Below, piece after piece: positions 16,934-26,651 of a stretch of DNA of 64,000 nucleotides. The notes below the pieces were generated by a model. That model did no database searches. It saw only the letters and a list, made by a program, of their open reading frames with translations, and had not been told where the DNA came from. This DNA is from Dysgonomonadaceae bacterium zrk40 (GTDB lineage Bacteria > Bacteroidota > Bacteroidia > Bacteroidales > Dysgonomonadaceae): positions 2,992,351 through 3,056,350 of the forward strand of contig CP070276.1 of the NCBI GenBank assembly GCA_016916535.1, in the 5' to 3' direction. The translations under genes and the position numbers were made by a program. Every line of letters starts with the position of its first letter. Position 1 is the first letter of the stretch.

Positions 16934-17866
16934 ATGAAGAACAGGAATGAAATTAATGCTTATTTAAAAAAACTTCGGGCGGCAACGGTTGAAGATAAAG
17001 GATTGATCGAGGCTTTTTTAAGTGAAAAGGGACTAAAAGTAAAGGTAAAAGTAAGGAACTTGACTATACCGGAGATTTCTTTTAAGCAGTTTAGGGAGTG
17101 GTATGATAAAATATTACCTCATACGAACGAGATAATTTACAGTGAAGGATGTAAAACATTGGGCATTGTAAAGGAAATAGGCGTGAATCATATTACATTA
17201 GGGGTTGCATTTCGTGACAATCAGTTAATCACAGAACCTGTGGACATACCTATGGATGATTTCAGGGAAGCTTCTGAGGGTGAAATACTAAAACTTCAAC
17301 ATATTCTTTCTGAAAGAAACCTGAGATGGACACGGTTCTACGTTGGGTTGGTCAGTTCATATAAATTGGGGACCAATGACCAAATACGCATAACTAGGCT
17401 CGGAATTATATTAGGTTACGGTGTATTTAAAGAAATTAATGACAAAGGAGAATTGGTAACCTTTTGCGTTAAAATGAAAGACGAGCCTGTCAGATACAAT
17501 CTCCATGAAATTGTAGGACCTGTCAAGGATTATCAACTTGAACCTGTGACGTCCAATGAAAGAAAATATATGGCTAATGCTCTTTCTGAAGCCAAGAAGC
17601 AATGGAATGGTTATCAAAGCAGAATAGAACCTCTTAATTCAAGAGGAAAAATAGGCGAGACGTATTATTACATTAACGATTATATGGAAATTATTGCCAC
17701 AAAAGAAAGTGGCAAGCCGAAAGATTTAAAACGGTACAGGAAATTAAATTACTATATAATCAGGGGTGATGCAGAAGAAATCCTCACCCTAATTGAAGAA
17801 AAAAGAAAAAGACAGCTTATTAACAATGAGGAGATTGATATGGTAAAAATTGTATATATTAATTAA
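16934..17866 (+). CDS. Hypothetical protein
   Basis: 310 aa from the first ATG (a GTG two codons earlier is possible). Soluble, Lys-rich, with no signal peptide or membrane segment. I do not recognise the family. It lies between IS4 copy 1 and an IS21 element and may be the first host gene of the non-cassette block. Confidence 0.6.
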   Translation: MKNRNEINAYLKKLRAATVEDKGLIEAFLSEKGLKVKVKVRNLTIPEISFKQFREWYDKILPHTNEIIYSEGCKTLGIVKEIGVNHITLGVAFRDNQLITEPVDIPMDDFREASEGEILKLQHILSERNLRWTRFYVGLVSSYKLGTNDQIRITRLGIILGYGVFKEINDKGELVTFCVKMKDEPVRYNLHEIVGPVKDYQLEPVTSNERKYMANALSEAKKQWNGYQSRIEPLNSRGKIGETYYYINDYMEIIATKESGKPKDLKRYRKLNYYIIRGDAEEILTLIEEKRKRQLINNEEIDMVKIVYIN

Positions 17867-17937
17867 GAAGTACCCCACATTTCAATCGAAAAGTATACCA
17901 CTTACAAACTTGAACGGAACAACTTCGTTCATAAAGA

Positions 17938-19527
17938 ATGATAAGTATGTATACAAAACAGGAGATTATAATTAGCAGCTTCCGCGATGGAAAAAGTCAG
18001 CGTCAAATAGCCCGTGATTTGCAAATTAGTCGCAAAACAATCAGGAAGTACCTGCAGGAACACGAAAAGGCATTGCAATTGGCAGTCTGTAAAGAAACAG
18101 CGCAATCGTGTAATCTATCCAGTGAACCGGTCTATAAAATGGCTACACCTCGTCTGAGGCTCAAATTAACGCGGGAGGTGGAAACTGTCATCGATGAATT
18201 ACTTGAAGACAACGGGCGTAAGCGTGGGCAAGGCCTGCGCAAGCAGATGCTAAAGAAAAAGGACATCCTTGAGGAACTTCACCGGCGAGGGTTTGATATT
18301 GGCTACACCACGGTTTGTAATCATATTGCGCGCAGGGAGAACCGGGTAGTAACCAAAGAAGCATTTATTCGCCAGGTTTATCAGGCTGGGGAAATCTGTG
18401 AGTTTGACTGGGGTGAGATCAAACTCTGCATTGCAGGGAAACGCAGGTCATTGCAACTTGCTGTTTTTACCTCCGCATTCAGCAATTACCGCTACGCATT
18501 TATTTACGAGCGGCAGGATACCCTGGCTTTTATGGAAGCTCACGTACGTTTTTTTAAAACAATTGGTGGCGTTTACCGGGAGATGGTTTACGATAATATG
18601 CGGGTTGCGGTAGCCAGATTTGTCGGGCCGCATGAAAAGGAGCCCACCCAGTCACTGCTCCAGCTTCGGGGACACTATCAGTTTAGACATCGCTTTTGTA
18701 ACATATACCGTGGAAACGAAAAAGGCCACGTGGAACGGAGCGTGGAGTATGTTCGCCGTAAAGCCTTCGCGCCTAAAGATGCCTTTACAGACACCCTGGA
18801 GGCCCAACAGTGGCTTGATGCAACGCTGAAAAGGCTCAATGCAGGGAAGCAGCAGGGATCCGGTAAAAGCGCAGAGGAACTGTTCTCTCAAGAGAAGAAC
18901 CTCTTGGGCAAGCATCCGGCCAAGGAGCTTATCTGCAGTGAACAGGTCCAGTTACGAGTGGATAAATATGCCACTATCAGTTATCGCACCAACCGTTACT
19001 CGGTTCCCGATTATCTGGTGGGAGAGTTTGTTGATGTAAGTGTTCGCAGCCGCGAGTTACAGGTATACGTACAAAACAAACGGGTAGCCGTTCATGGACG
19101 TAGTTACGAAAAGCACTCATGGAATGTGGAGATAGAGCATTACCTGGCAACATTCAAGAAGAAACCAGGCGCCCTGGCCGGTAGCCTGGCACTTGCCGGG
19201 AACCATTACCTTAAAGGGTTGTACATGGACTTTTTCCAAAGCGAACCCCGTGAATTTATCGATCTGCTTACATACTGCCGCGAGCAAATGGTGAGCCAGG
19301 AGAAACTCGAGGAATCCCTTAAGCGATTACTGGACATCGGCTGCCAGGGGGTCAGTGTTGAAAAGCTTCGGGCCCTACTGGGAAATAAACCCCGTGGAAA
19401 TACAACCGGGGAGTCAGAAGATAAAATAAGTATCAAAGCCAAAGAACAACTTGCCGGTATCACCGGGCTAATGCAAAAAACAAACTACAATGGACAATAT
19501 CAACAGGCAAATAACAGCATACAGTAA
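17938..19527 (+). CDS. istA: IS21 transposase IstA
   Basis: 529 aa. N-terminal helix-turn-helix (SQRQIARDLQISRKTIRKYL), then an rve integrase core with CEFDWGEIKLC, VYDNMRVAVAR and the acidic third residue in NEKGHVERSVEYVRRKAF. The 3' end overlaps istB by 38 bp. Confidence 0.93.
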   Translation: MISMYTKQEIIISSFRDGKSQRQIARDLQISRKTIRKYLQEHEKALQLAVCKETAQSCNLSSEPVYKMATPRLRLKLTREVETVIDELLEDNGRKRGQGLRKQMLKKKDILEELHRRGFDIGYTTVCNHIARRENRVVTKEAFIRQVYQAGEICEFDWGEIKLCIAGKRRSLQLAVFTSAFSNYRYAFIYERQDTLAFMEAHVRFFKTIGGVYREMVYDNMRVAVARFVGPHEKEPTQSLLQLRGHYQFRHRFCNIYRGNEKGHVERSVEYVRRKAFAPKDAFTDTLEAQQWLDATLKRLNAGKQQGSGKSAEELFSQEKNLLGKHPAKELICSEQVQLRVDKYATISYRTNRYSVPDYLVGEFVDVSVRSRELQVYVQNKRVAVHGRSYEKHSWNVEIEHYLATFKKKPGALAGSLALAGNHYLKGLYMDFFQSEPREFIDLLTYCREQMVSQEKLEESLKRLLDIGCQGVSVEKLRALLGNKPRGNTTGESEDKISIKAKEQLAGITGLMQKTNYNGQYQQANNSIQ

Positions 19528-20245
19528 AGAGCTTCGACTGCCTGTTTTCAGGCGTGATTACAAGGAACTGGCAACAGAAGCAGCCCGGGAGGGGCTTGAT
19601 TATGAAGCGTACCTGGTAAAGCTCATGGAACGTGAATATGAGCTCAGGATTGAGAACCGTAAAAAAGCGCAAATAAGGAATGCCCGGTTCCCGTCTAGAA
19701 TGTATCTTTCCGACCTTGAGCGTGACCAGTTACCGTCGGGTGCCAGGGAAAAACTCCCTTTACTGGAAAGATTGGACTTTATCCCGGCAGCCCAGAATGT
19801 GATCCTCTCCGGCAACCCGGGTACCGGCAAAACACACATCGCGATAGGGTTGGGGCTTAAGGCTTGTATACAGGGGTATAAAGTGTTGTTCACCACGGTA
19901 CACCGCTTGTTGACACAGTTACGTGAATCCCACTCTGAGCGCACACTGAAACAGGTAGAAGCACAGTTTGAAAAATATGACCTGGTCATATGCGATGAGT
20001 TTGGGTATGTATCGTTTGATAAACAAGGCTCTGAACTGTTGTTTAACCATCTCTCTTTAAGGATGGGCAGGAAATCGACCATCATTACCACGAACCTCGG
20101 CTTTGACCGTTGGGAAGAGATCTTTGGTGACCCCGTTCTGACAGCGGCACTGGTAGACAGGGTAACCCATAAGGCATATCTTGTAAATATGTCCGGAGAC
20201 TCATACCGGCTGAAAGAAACAGAAAAAATGATGAATGAAAAATGA
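19490..20245 (+). CDS. istB: IS21 helper ATPase IstB
   Basis: 251 aa AAA+ protein with Walker A GNPGTGKTH (near residue 107) and Walker B LVICDEFGYV. It directs target choice by IstA. It overlaps istA, typical of the family. Confidence 0.93.
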   Translation: MDNINRQITAYSKELRLPVFRRDYKELATEAAREGLDYEAYLVKLMEREYELRIENRKKAQIRNARFPSRMYLSDLERDQLPSGAREKLPLLERLDFIPAAQNVILSGNPGTGKTHIAIGLGLKACIQGYKVLFTTVHRLLTQLRESHSERTLKQVEAQFEKYDLVICDEFGYVSFDKQGSELLFNHLSLRMGRKSTIITTNLGFDRWEEIFGDPVLTAALVDRVTHKAYLVNMSGDSYRLKETEKMMNEK

Positions 20246-20269
20246 AGATAAGAATCAGAATAAGAACGC

Positions 20270-20313
20270 CCGTTTCCCTGTTGGGGGCGGTACCGCCCCC
20301 AACAGGGAAACGG
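20270..20313. repeat. 44 bp perfect palindrome (possible terminator) at the IS21 3' end
   Basis: A perfect inverted repeat centred on GGTACC between 20291 and 20292, with G+C-rich arms (GTTGGGGGCGG / CCGCCCCCAAC). It sits 25 bp after istB, inside the element. No T-run follows, so a simple intrinsic terminator is doubtful. Confidence 0.7.
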
Positions 20314-20536
20314 ACTTGGAGATTAAATTAAAATGGTATACTTTTGGATTGAAATACTGGTATACTTTTGGGGTGAAATAAACAAAAAATGGCTAAGAAA
20401 AGATGAAAACAGAAAAGACTGTTCTACCGGCAAGAAAAATGTAAAGGGATACCACCTACAATAAAATCAGATATTAAAGATCCAATTGTTTGATAGAGTT
20501 TTTTAATTTCAATCTATATGAAAAAGTTTTAAATTT

Positions 20537-21041
20537 GTGGAACAAATAAAGATTAAAGCTGACAGATTGATGGGATGTATATTTTATATAATTTTCATTA
20601 GCTTCGGATTAAGCTGTTTATTCGCTTGTAATAACCCACAGTCGGAGGCTTCCAAACTACTGGAAGATGCAGATTATTTACTTAAAAGTAAACCTAACAG
20701 TACCATGACCCTAATCGACTCTATTTTTTATCCGGAAAAGAAGAGCCTTAGTCGGGGAAATTATATGCGTTTTCTAGTATTGCAAGTGCAAGCAAATATA
20801 TGAAAAATCGTCCATAGTCGAGGATACATTGATTTTTCAGGCAAGAGATTATTACTCAACCGGTAGAAAAGATCCTCAAATTACAACTTTAGCTTAGTTT
20901 TATAGTGGTTGCGTTCATCGAAAGCGTCGTGAGTATGAAAAGGCAATAGATCATTTTCAGACTGCGGCAGAATACGCCGAAAATGCAAATGATGCAAATT
21001 TACAAGGATTAGTTCAATACAATATCCATAAAGCGAAATAA
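20537..21041 (+). pseudogene. Degenerate TPR lipoprotein gene
   Basis: The first 88 codons encode a lipoprotein-like start (hydrophobic segment ending FACNN) and the TPR-protein opening SEASKLLEDADYLLKSKPNS typical of Bacteroidales. The reading frame then breaks; another frame continues with DTLIFQARDYYSTGRKD, a further stop, and EKAIDHFQTAAEYAENANDANLQGL. Several frameshifts and stops indicate a decayed gene. Confidence 0.7.
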
Positions 21042-21395
21042 AAGTGCCAGAGCTTAAATTAACAAAAAGAAAAGGTTTATCATTGTGGTTTATAATGAAA
21101 ATAATTATTTTTGGCTCTGATTGTATTATTGTATAAATGATGAAAAGTAAAGACACAAGGGTTGATTGAAACTACACATGTGTTTCTACACTATATTCTG
21201 TGTTATTCTCATTTGAAGAATGTAAATCACAAAATCCAGACATGAACGAGATGGAGGAATAATATATCGAATTAAATAATCAAGCATATATCATCTGGAT
21301 AGAAGGATGAATTGACACATATTTTCTTAGTCACTTTATTTTCTTCCACTAATTCAAGAAAGAATTTAAAGAGCTTTCACAACAACACTTGGCTA

Positions 21396-21869
21396 ATGAA
21401 CAAATATTACTGCTTGATATCTTTTTGTGTATTTTTTGGACTGTTTATAACAGAATTAAAAGCACAAGATTTTAATGATGAAATGAAAAAAAGACTTCGT
21501 CAGTCAATCATCATGCCCGAAAAGCTACCCGAACACCAACCTCTTCAACGCACACCTCAGCTACTCCCCGAGCAAGATAATAACAACGTACTTAAAGTCT
21601 CACCTTTCACAAAATTACCCACAAGAGGAGATAGGATAAAAATACTCCATCCTCCTGATGAATATAAAATCCATATAAGTACAACCGTTACCAATTCTGC
21701 TCCTATCAATCAACTTCCACGAGGCTCAGTCAGGTATGAATTTGTGGGGAAAAACGTGCAGATAATCTCAACCGCAGGAAATATGGTTATCCCATCTGGA
21801 AATGGTGGAGGGCCAATACGAAAAACACATAAGAAAAGTGCCAATATACTTAAAGCTTTGGAAAAATAA
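21396..21869 (+). CDS. Secreted hypothetical protein
   Basis: 157 aa from MNKYYCLIS, with a signal peptide ending near ELKAQD. An upstream in-frame start at 21312 lacks the signal-peptide layout. The mature part is Pro/Gln-rich (LPEHQPLQRTPQLLPEQ) and ends in a Lys-rich tail. I do not recognise the family. The 325 bp before it contain no gene beyond the decayed TPR fragment. Confidence 0.6.
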   Translation: MNKYYCLISFCVFFGLFITELKAQDFNDEMKKRLRQSIIMPEKLPEHQPLQRTPQLLPEQDNNNVLKVSPFTKLPTRGDRIKILHPPDEYKIHISTTVTNSAPINQLPRGSVRYEFVGKNVQIISTAGNMVIPSGNGGGPIRKTHKKSANILKALEK

Positions 21870-22226
21870 AATAACACTAGCAGAATTTTAATAAATAATA
21901 ATCCAGATCTGATCTAACACAGAAGTTATACTTCCTGAAGTAAGATGCAATCTATTACTACAAATCCTGATAAACATTCATTCTCTCTAAACAGCTATGG
22001 ATTTAGATGGTAACTCAATTATACACAGTATTATGAAGAAGAAATTTTCAAAACTACCTCCCACCAGGTTAAACATTAGTTTTGAAAGATATTCACCAAA
22101 TAAACACAACTATTTAATATTTTATTATTAAGGTTTTAACCCATAGGTAAAACTTATTATAATTAAAAATATGAAAATTGATTCAGTGTATACTTTTTTA
22201 TGATAAATTATTTTGTAAAAATATCA

Positions 22227-22254
22227 TTGTTTTCATATGACTATGCTATATTTG
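22227..22254 (+). promoter_or_regulatory. Bacteroidota-type promoter for the peptide operon
   Basis: TATATTTG at 22247-22254 matches the -7 consensus TAnnTTTG, with TTG at 22227-22229 seventeen bases upstream as the -33 element. It lies about 78 bp before the small peptide gene. The rest of 21870-22331 is A+T-rich with no gene seen. Confidence 0.6.
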
Positions 22255-22331
22255 TGACGTACATGTAATTATAGCGTTATGCTACAGACGCTTTAAGTTG
22301 TAGCGTTTATTCATTTTTTATTTATTTTACT

Positions 22332-22490
22332 ATGGATAATGTTGAGAAATCAGTAATTGAGGAAAAGGACACTCAATTATTTAGTACAGAGAGTATTTCA
22401 CTCCAAGAACTGGAGGAAAGGAAAGAATTGCTTCGCATTTTAGAGTTTGACATAGACAAAGGCGAATACAATTGGTTCCCAGATTGCTGA
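22332..22490 (+). CDS. 52-residue peptide, candidate RiPP-like precursor
   Basis: The ORF is ATG to TGA. The N-terminal two thirds are acidic and helical (FSTESISLQELEERKELLRI), like a leader peptide; the C-terminus is short and aromatic with a single terminal Cys (GEYNWFPDC). A promoter lies upstream and an attenuator-like hairpin downstream, before a coupled operon encoding a PqqD-like/M50 protein. The precursor role is inferred from this layout; no known precursor family was recognised. Confidence 0.6.
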   Translation: MDNVEKSVIEEKDTQLFSTESISLQELEERKELLRILEFDIDKGEYNWFPDC

Positions 22491-22506
22491 TCTTTACTGA
22501 AACGAT

Positions 22507-22607
22507 TAAAGAGGGTGTTTTAAAATTACGGAAGTTTAATTCTGATTTGCGCCCTACCTTAAAAGGGCAAGAAAATAATTTTATAACATCCTCTTTATAT
22601 TTTTTTT
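22507..22607 (+). terminator. Attenuator-like hairpin after the small peptide
   Basis: TTAAAGAGGGTGTTTTAAAAT and the near-complement ATTTTATAACATCCTCTTTA form long arms, followed shortly by a run of eight T (22600-22607). A smaller hairpin (GCCCT ... AAGGGC) lies in the loop. Partial termination here would leave more peptide than enzyme message. Confidence 0.5.
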
Positions 22608-22612
22608 AGCTC

Positions 22613-23686
22613 ATGAAAATAAAAAATACAATCATATTTATTCTTTTTGGATTATTCAATGTAGTGACTGTTCATTGCCAAATAATTCAGTTACATTTAG
22701 TAGATGAAGAAAATAATCCAATAGAAGGAGCCTATGTAGGTATTCTCAATAAGGATTTTTTTTCCTATTCAGACACAACGGGAGTAGCCAGAGTATCCAT
22801 ATCTGACATATCGAAGCAAGATTCATTGATTATCTCGCATATAAGTTATAAGCCAACAAAAATAGACGTAGAATCGGTGATAGCTTCTTCAGATTTAGAA
22901 AAAACTATACGTTTAGAATCAGATGTGAAAATCTTAGATGAGATCGTGGTAAACCCATTAAATCCTAAAAAATTAGTTGAAGAAGCTATACGCTTAATAC
23001 CTGCTCTTTATGACCCAACATCAAATTCAGCACTTTCGGTTCATGCAGATGTTGATATTTTCGATGCGAAAGACTCTACATCTTTAATTTACTATAAAGG
23101 AGTTTTACATTTTTCGCAACCTAATCAAAGAAATTTGCCTCTTGTCGGGAAATTAGAGGGAACGGAGAAGATAGCAGATGATGCGAAAGACAGATTGTAC
23201 CCGATAAGAGTGAATCGCTTTGCAGCGATGATTCCTATCAGAGAACAAGCTGTTATTCAACAGTTCAAAAAATACACTTTTGACAGCTATCAATATATCG
23301 AATATAGAGGTTTTGAAGCTATCCAAATCCATTTTCGAAGGGAAAGAAAGGACTTCACTCAAACAGGATACTTAATTATAAGGAAAGATAACAAAGCAAT
23401 TGTGGCTCTACAATATTCAACTCAACCCATGAAAAATGTTATGAAGAGTACGGTTAAGGGGAGTATGTGCTACACAGACCTTGATTCACACTCTGTTGAA
23501 ATAACTTACGCCCTAAACTCGAACTATTTATATGAATTCGAATCTGGGTTGTATTATGTAAAATATACGAATCGCCGTAGTAATACTACTAATAGCGTTA
23601 TTCTTAGCTCTCGACTAAAAACTGTTCAGGATCTGGAAGTCGAGCCTGAAATCATGAAACCTATTGATAAATTGTTTATAGAATGA
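22613..23686 (+). CDS. Secreted protein with carboxypeptidase-regulatory-like domain
   Basis: 357 aa, signal peptide ending near VHCQ. Residues about 24-100 form a CarboxypepD_reg-like beta-sandwich (LVDEENNPIEGAYVGILNKD, ISHISYKPTKIDV) as found at the N-terminus of Bacteroidota outer-membrane proteins; the rest is a beta-rich region of DUF5686-like character, not assigned firmly. The stop overlaps the next start (ATGA), so it is coupled to the acyltransferase-like gene. Confidence 0.7.
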   Translation: MKIKNTIIFILFGLFNVVTVHCQIIQLHLVDEENNPIEGAYVGILNKDFFSYSDTTGVARVSISDISKQDSLIISHISYKPTKIDVESVIASSDLEKTIRLESDVKILDEIVVNPLNPKKLVEEAIRLIPALYDPTSNSALSVHADVDIFDAKDSTSLIYYKGVLHFSQPNQRNLPLVGKLEGTEKIADDAKDRLYPIRVNRFAAMIPIREQAVIQQFKKYTFDSYQYIEYRGFEAIQIHFRRERKDFTQTGYLIIRKDNKAIVALQYSTQPMKNVMKSTVKGSMCYTDLDSHSVEITYALNSNYLYEFESGLYYVKYTNRRSNTTNSVILSSRLKTVQDLEVEPEIMKPIDKLFIE

Positions 23687-24633
23687 ATGAAAAAGAAGAA
23701 TTGTTCACAGCGAAACTATCAGCAATATTAAATCTATTATGGGGTATATCAGAAACTTCTACAATTGTCCAAATAGCCAGAGCGTACACACAGCATAAAC
23801 TTACAGCGAATATAAAGTTAAAACAATATTTAGAGAAAAAGTTCACGATAAAACTCCCTGATTCATGGCTTAACGCACTAAAATCACACAACATTTTTTA
23901 CTCATTCTGTTATGGACTATTTAAATTAGTCCCTGCGACAATACTTGCACAAGGTTTTCCAGTAGCAATTCTAATGAGTGAAGAATTAAAATTCCGGCAA
24001 TCTGATTATTTTATGCAGTTAGCCGAGCTCAATTTAGGTCAAAATAGATGGAATACTGATATTAGATTTTTGTCCCATCGCGATGAGAATCTATTATTTA
24101 AGATGAAAACTTTAATAAATTCGGGGTATAAAATCATTTTTTTTATTGATGGAAATAAAGGTATCGAACAACCACTTAATAATAAAAATTTGTATGAAAC
24201 AACATTTAAACAATCTACCCTATTATTTCATCAAGGATTTGCCTGGTTAAGTTACCTATATAAAACAGATATTATTCATGGACTGATAATTACTTCTGAC
24301 AACAATGATATAAAATGCAAACATTTGGGAGATAATATTGAACCAAATTTATCAAAACAGAACTTTATAACCTCTGTAATGTCTAAAGTTATTTATAATT
24401 TAGACTCTCTTATCCAAATAAACAATGTTGATAAATGGGATGCATTACTATCTGTATATAAGTGGATAAAACCACAAGAAGTAAAAGTAGACGATAGTCG
24501 TTTCCCTATATCAAAGGAATATTATTCAACTTTTTGTTTTGGAAAGAATGAGTACTATCTTCTTGAACATAAAACATTTAAAGTTTATCCGACTGATAAA
24601 GAAATTTATAATAGACTAAAATTTGAATTGTGA
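23683..24633 (+). CDS. Acyltransferase-like (LPLAT/HtrB-type) protein, tentative
   Basis: 316 aa, soluble. The segment FLSHRDENLLFKMKTLINSGYKIIFFIDGNKG (about residues 127-158) recalls the H-x4-D box and the hydrophobic strand with Asp-Gly of lysophospholipid/lauroyl acyltransferase-like proteins, but the H and D spacing is imperfect, so the call is tentative. Overlaps both neighbours by 4 bp. In the context of a peptide operon it could add a fatty-acyl group; this is inference. Confidence 0.45.
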   Translation: MNEKEELFTAKLSAILNLLWGISETSTIVQIARAYTQHKLTANIKLKQYLEKKFTIKLPDSWLNALKSHNIFYSFCYGLFKLVPATILAQGFPVAILMSEELKFRQSDYFMQLAELNLGQNRWNTDIRFLSHRDENLLFKMKTLINSGYKIIFFIDGNKGIEQPLNNKNLYETTFKQSTLLFHQGFAWLSYLYKTDIIHGLIITSDNNDIKCKHLGDNIEPNLSKQNFITSVMSKVIYNLDSLIQINNVDKWDALLSVYKWIKPQEVKVDDSRFPISKEYYSTFCFGKNEYYLLEHKTFKVYPTDKEIYNRLKFEL

Positions 24634-25784
24634 ATTCAATAGTTGAAAAAGATTTAGACTGGATTCCTATTATGCACAATGCAACTAAATGGGAAAAAGT
24701 ATCTGATAACCAATATTTACTATATAATGAATATTATCAGACAAAGATGTTTGTTTCTTATTCGGCAATAGCAATCGTGTTACAAATTAATAACGCAAAC
24801 ACTATTCAAGAGATAACAGACAAGTTAACCAGTGGAAATGCTAAAAATATAGATTATGAAAGAGTTCTCTCTTTTATTAAAGATCAATTATATAAAAATG
24901 GCATTATAGAAATAGAGAACATTCAAATAAAAAAAAAGAAATCACATATACATCTGGAGCGAATCATTATCCCAGAAAAAATACTCCAAAAGATTTGTCA
25001 CCCTTTAGTTTTTTTATTTAAGAAGCCGGTTGTTCTTTCTGTAATTACCTTTTGTGTGATATGCAATATATCGATACTAATAAAAGAACTGCCTTGGCAA
25101 AAAAGCATTATAAATGAAACGAATATCATAATATTTTTAATTGGGCTTATAATACTTTTTTTATTCCATGAAATAGGGCATTGCACTGCATTGCAGTTTT
25201 TCGGAAAAAATAGCAAGGGTATAGGATTTGGCTTTTACTTTTTCTCTCCAGTTTTATTTGCTGATGTAAATCCATCTTGGACCTTAAGTCCTAAGAAAAA
25301 AATGGTTGTAGACATAGGTGGTTTTTATTTTCAATTCATAATAACAACCGTTTATTTAGTATTCTATGAAATTACTGATCAAGCAGCATTGTTAAATATA
25401 GCATATCTTTCCTATATTATATTCATCTTTAACATGAACCCACTGATAAATACAGATATGTATTGGTTTCTGTCCGATGCTCTGCACCATGTAAACCTAA
25501 ATAAAGAAGCGATGAAAGAATTAGCTATTCTTTTTAAAAAGGGAAGAAAAGAAAAATTGAATATTTTTTTATTGCTATTCGGGATGGTTAAGATTTTGTT
25601 TATAACAATCATTTTTATACTGATAACTTATTTTCTAATAAAAACATTACACGTCATTGTTACCGGTAAATACACAATTTCATTTTATACCGTATTCAAA
25701 GATATAATTCTTGGAATAGGATTTATCTTTTTCGTTAGAGAAATTATAAATATGGTACTTAAACAACGATATAAAAGAAATTAG
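24630..25784 (+). CDS. PqqD-like domain / M50 site-2-protease-type membrane metallopeptidase
   Basis: 384 aa, GTG start overlapping the preceding stop. Residues about 1-90 look like a PqqD-type peptide-recognition domain (VSYSAIAIVLQINNANTIQEI). The zinc motif HEIGH (in LFLFHEIGHCTALQFFG, about residue 180) and the second ligand motif NPLINTD (about residue 270) mark an M50 peptidase embedded in about six transmembrane segments. Such proteins occur beside peptide natural-product exporters; here it would process or export the 52-residue peptide (inferred). Confidence 0.8.
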   Translation: MNSIVEKDLDWIPIMHNATKWEKVSDNQYLLYNEYYQTKMFVSYSAIAIVLQINNANTIQEITDKLTSGNAKNIDYERVLSFIKDQLYKNGIIEIENIQIKKKKSHIHLERIIIPEKILQKICHPLVFLFKKPVVLSVITFCVICNISILIKELPWQKSIINETNIIIFLIGLIILFLFHEIGHCTALQFFGKNSKGIGFGFYFFSPVLFADVNPSWTLSPKKKMVVDIGGFYFQFIITTVYLVFYEITDQAALLNIAYLSYIIFIFNMNPLINTDMYWFLSDALHHVNLNKEAMKELAILFKKGRKEKLNIFLLLFGMVKILFITIIFILITYFLIKTLHVIVTGKYTISFYTVFKDIILGIGFIFFVREIINMVLKQRYKRN

Positions 25785-25940
25785 GATATTTCTAACTTAA
25801 AATATATATCTATGCAAATTACTGTATGTCAGCGAAATATAAAACATATATATGGATACAAATTATAAAACATTTGTATCCATATATAGTCTTTCACTTT
25901 TGCCGGTATCTGGACTTGCAAACTTAATTGAGACAAAAAG

Positions 25941-26338
25941 TTAAGCGACATTTTTAATTGAATCTTTTTTAATATTATACTGATTCCAAAATTCATCAAT
26001 GGTTAAGTTTCCCAATGCTGAGAATCTTCTTTTATGATTATACCAGGATTCAATATATTCAAATACATACAAGCGCATTTGCTCTCTTGTTTTGAGTTTG
26101 GTACCATAGACCAATTCAGATTTGAAAGTTTTGAAAAAGCTTTCAGCCACGGCATTATCCCAACAATTTCCCTTTCCACTCATACTTTGTTCCAGCTTCA
26201 AGGATTTCAACAGATTGACAGTCTGTTTGCAAGCATATTGTATGCCCCGGTCAGAATGAAATATCATTCCTTCTCCAAAAGGTCTGTTCCTATTGGCCAT
26301 CCTGATGGCCGGAACTACGGTATGGGATGCATTCATAT
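25941..26338 (-). pseudogene. IS3-A transposase orfB, C-terminal part
   Basis: 131 codons of an rve-type DDE transposase with FHSDRGIQYAC (second D), GNCWDNAVAESFF (E) and the closing YNHKRRFSALGNLTI. The N-terminal part lies 8.5 kb away beyond the nested elements, so no complete protein can be made. Confidence 0.9.
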
Positions 26339-26554
26339 GTAAGCTACCCCTTTTTAGGACAGTCTTTGATTAGACTGCTAAATTAGTTATTTATGTATAC
26401 AATGTTATGTAAGCACCCGAGCAACTACCTCTTGATTATTCCGGAGCATATGCACCCACGGATTTGATCTGATTATTCATTCCGACAACTGCGGGTTCTC
26501 TAGTAAATTGTTAGAGTATCTTTAGAGTGCCTATAGGCATTTATTAGAGCATTA

Positions 26555-26651
26555 TTAGATTTTTACTAGAGATTCGCTAGTTTCCTCCTTTTTCCAGTAA
26601 TTCGGCAAAAGCTTCTTCAGGTTTTCATCATTCCCCGGCTTCTGGTAATAA
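26555..26651 (-). pseudogene. IS66 tnpC, C-terminal remnant
   Basis: Reads YYQKPGNDENLKKLLPNYW and ends at a TAA at 26555. It continues the tnpC reading frame cut at 28428 (GKMPYY), with the IS1634 target duplication GTAATAA at the joint. Confidence 0.85.

Larger units (their letters stand above)
17870..20382 (+). mobile_element. IS21-family element 1
   Basis: Outer ends are marked by ACCCCACATTTCAATCGAAA on the left and the complement of a related ACCCCAAAAGTATACC...CAATCCAAAAGTATACC on the right; the AAAGTATACC motif recurs, as is usual for the multiple transposase-binding repeats of IS21. Contains istA and istB. Boundaries are approximate to a few bases. Confidence 0.8.
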
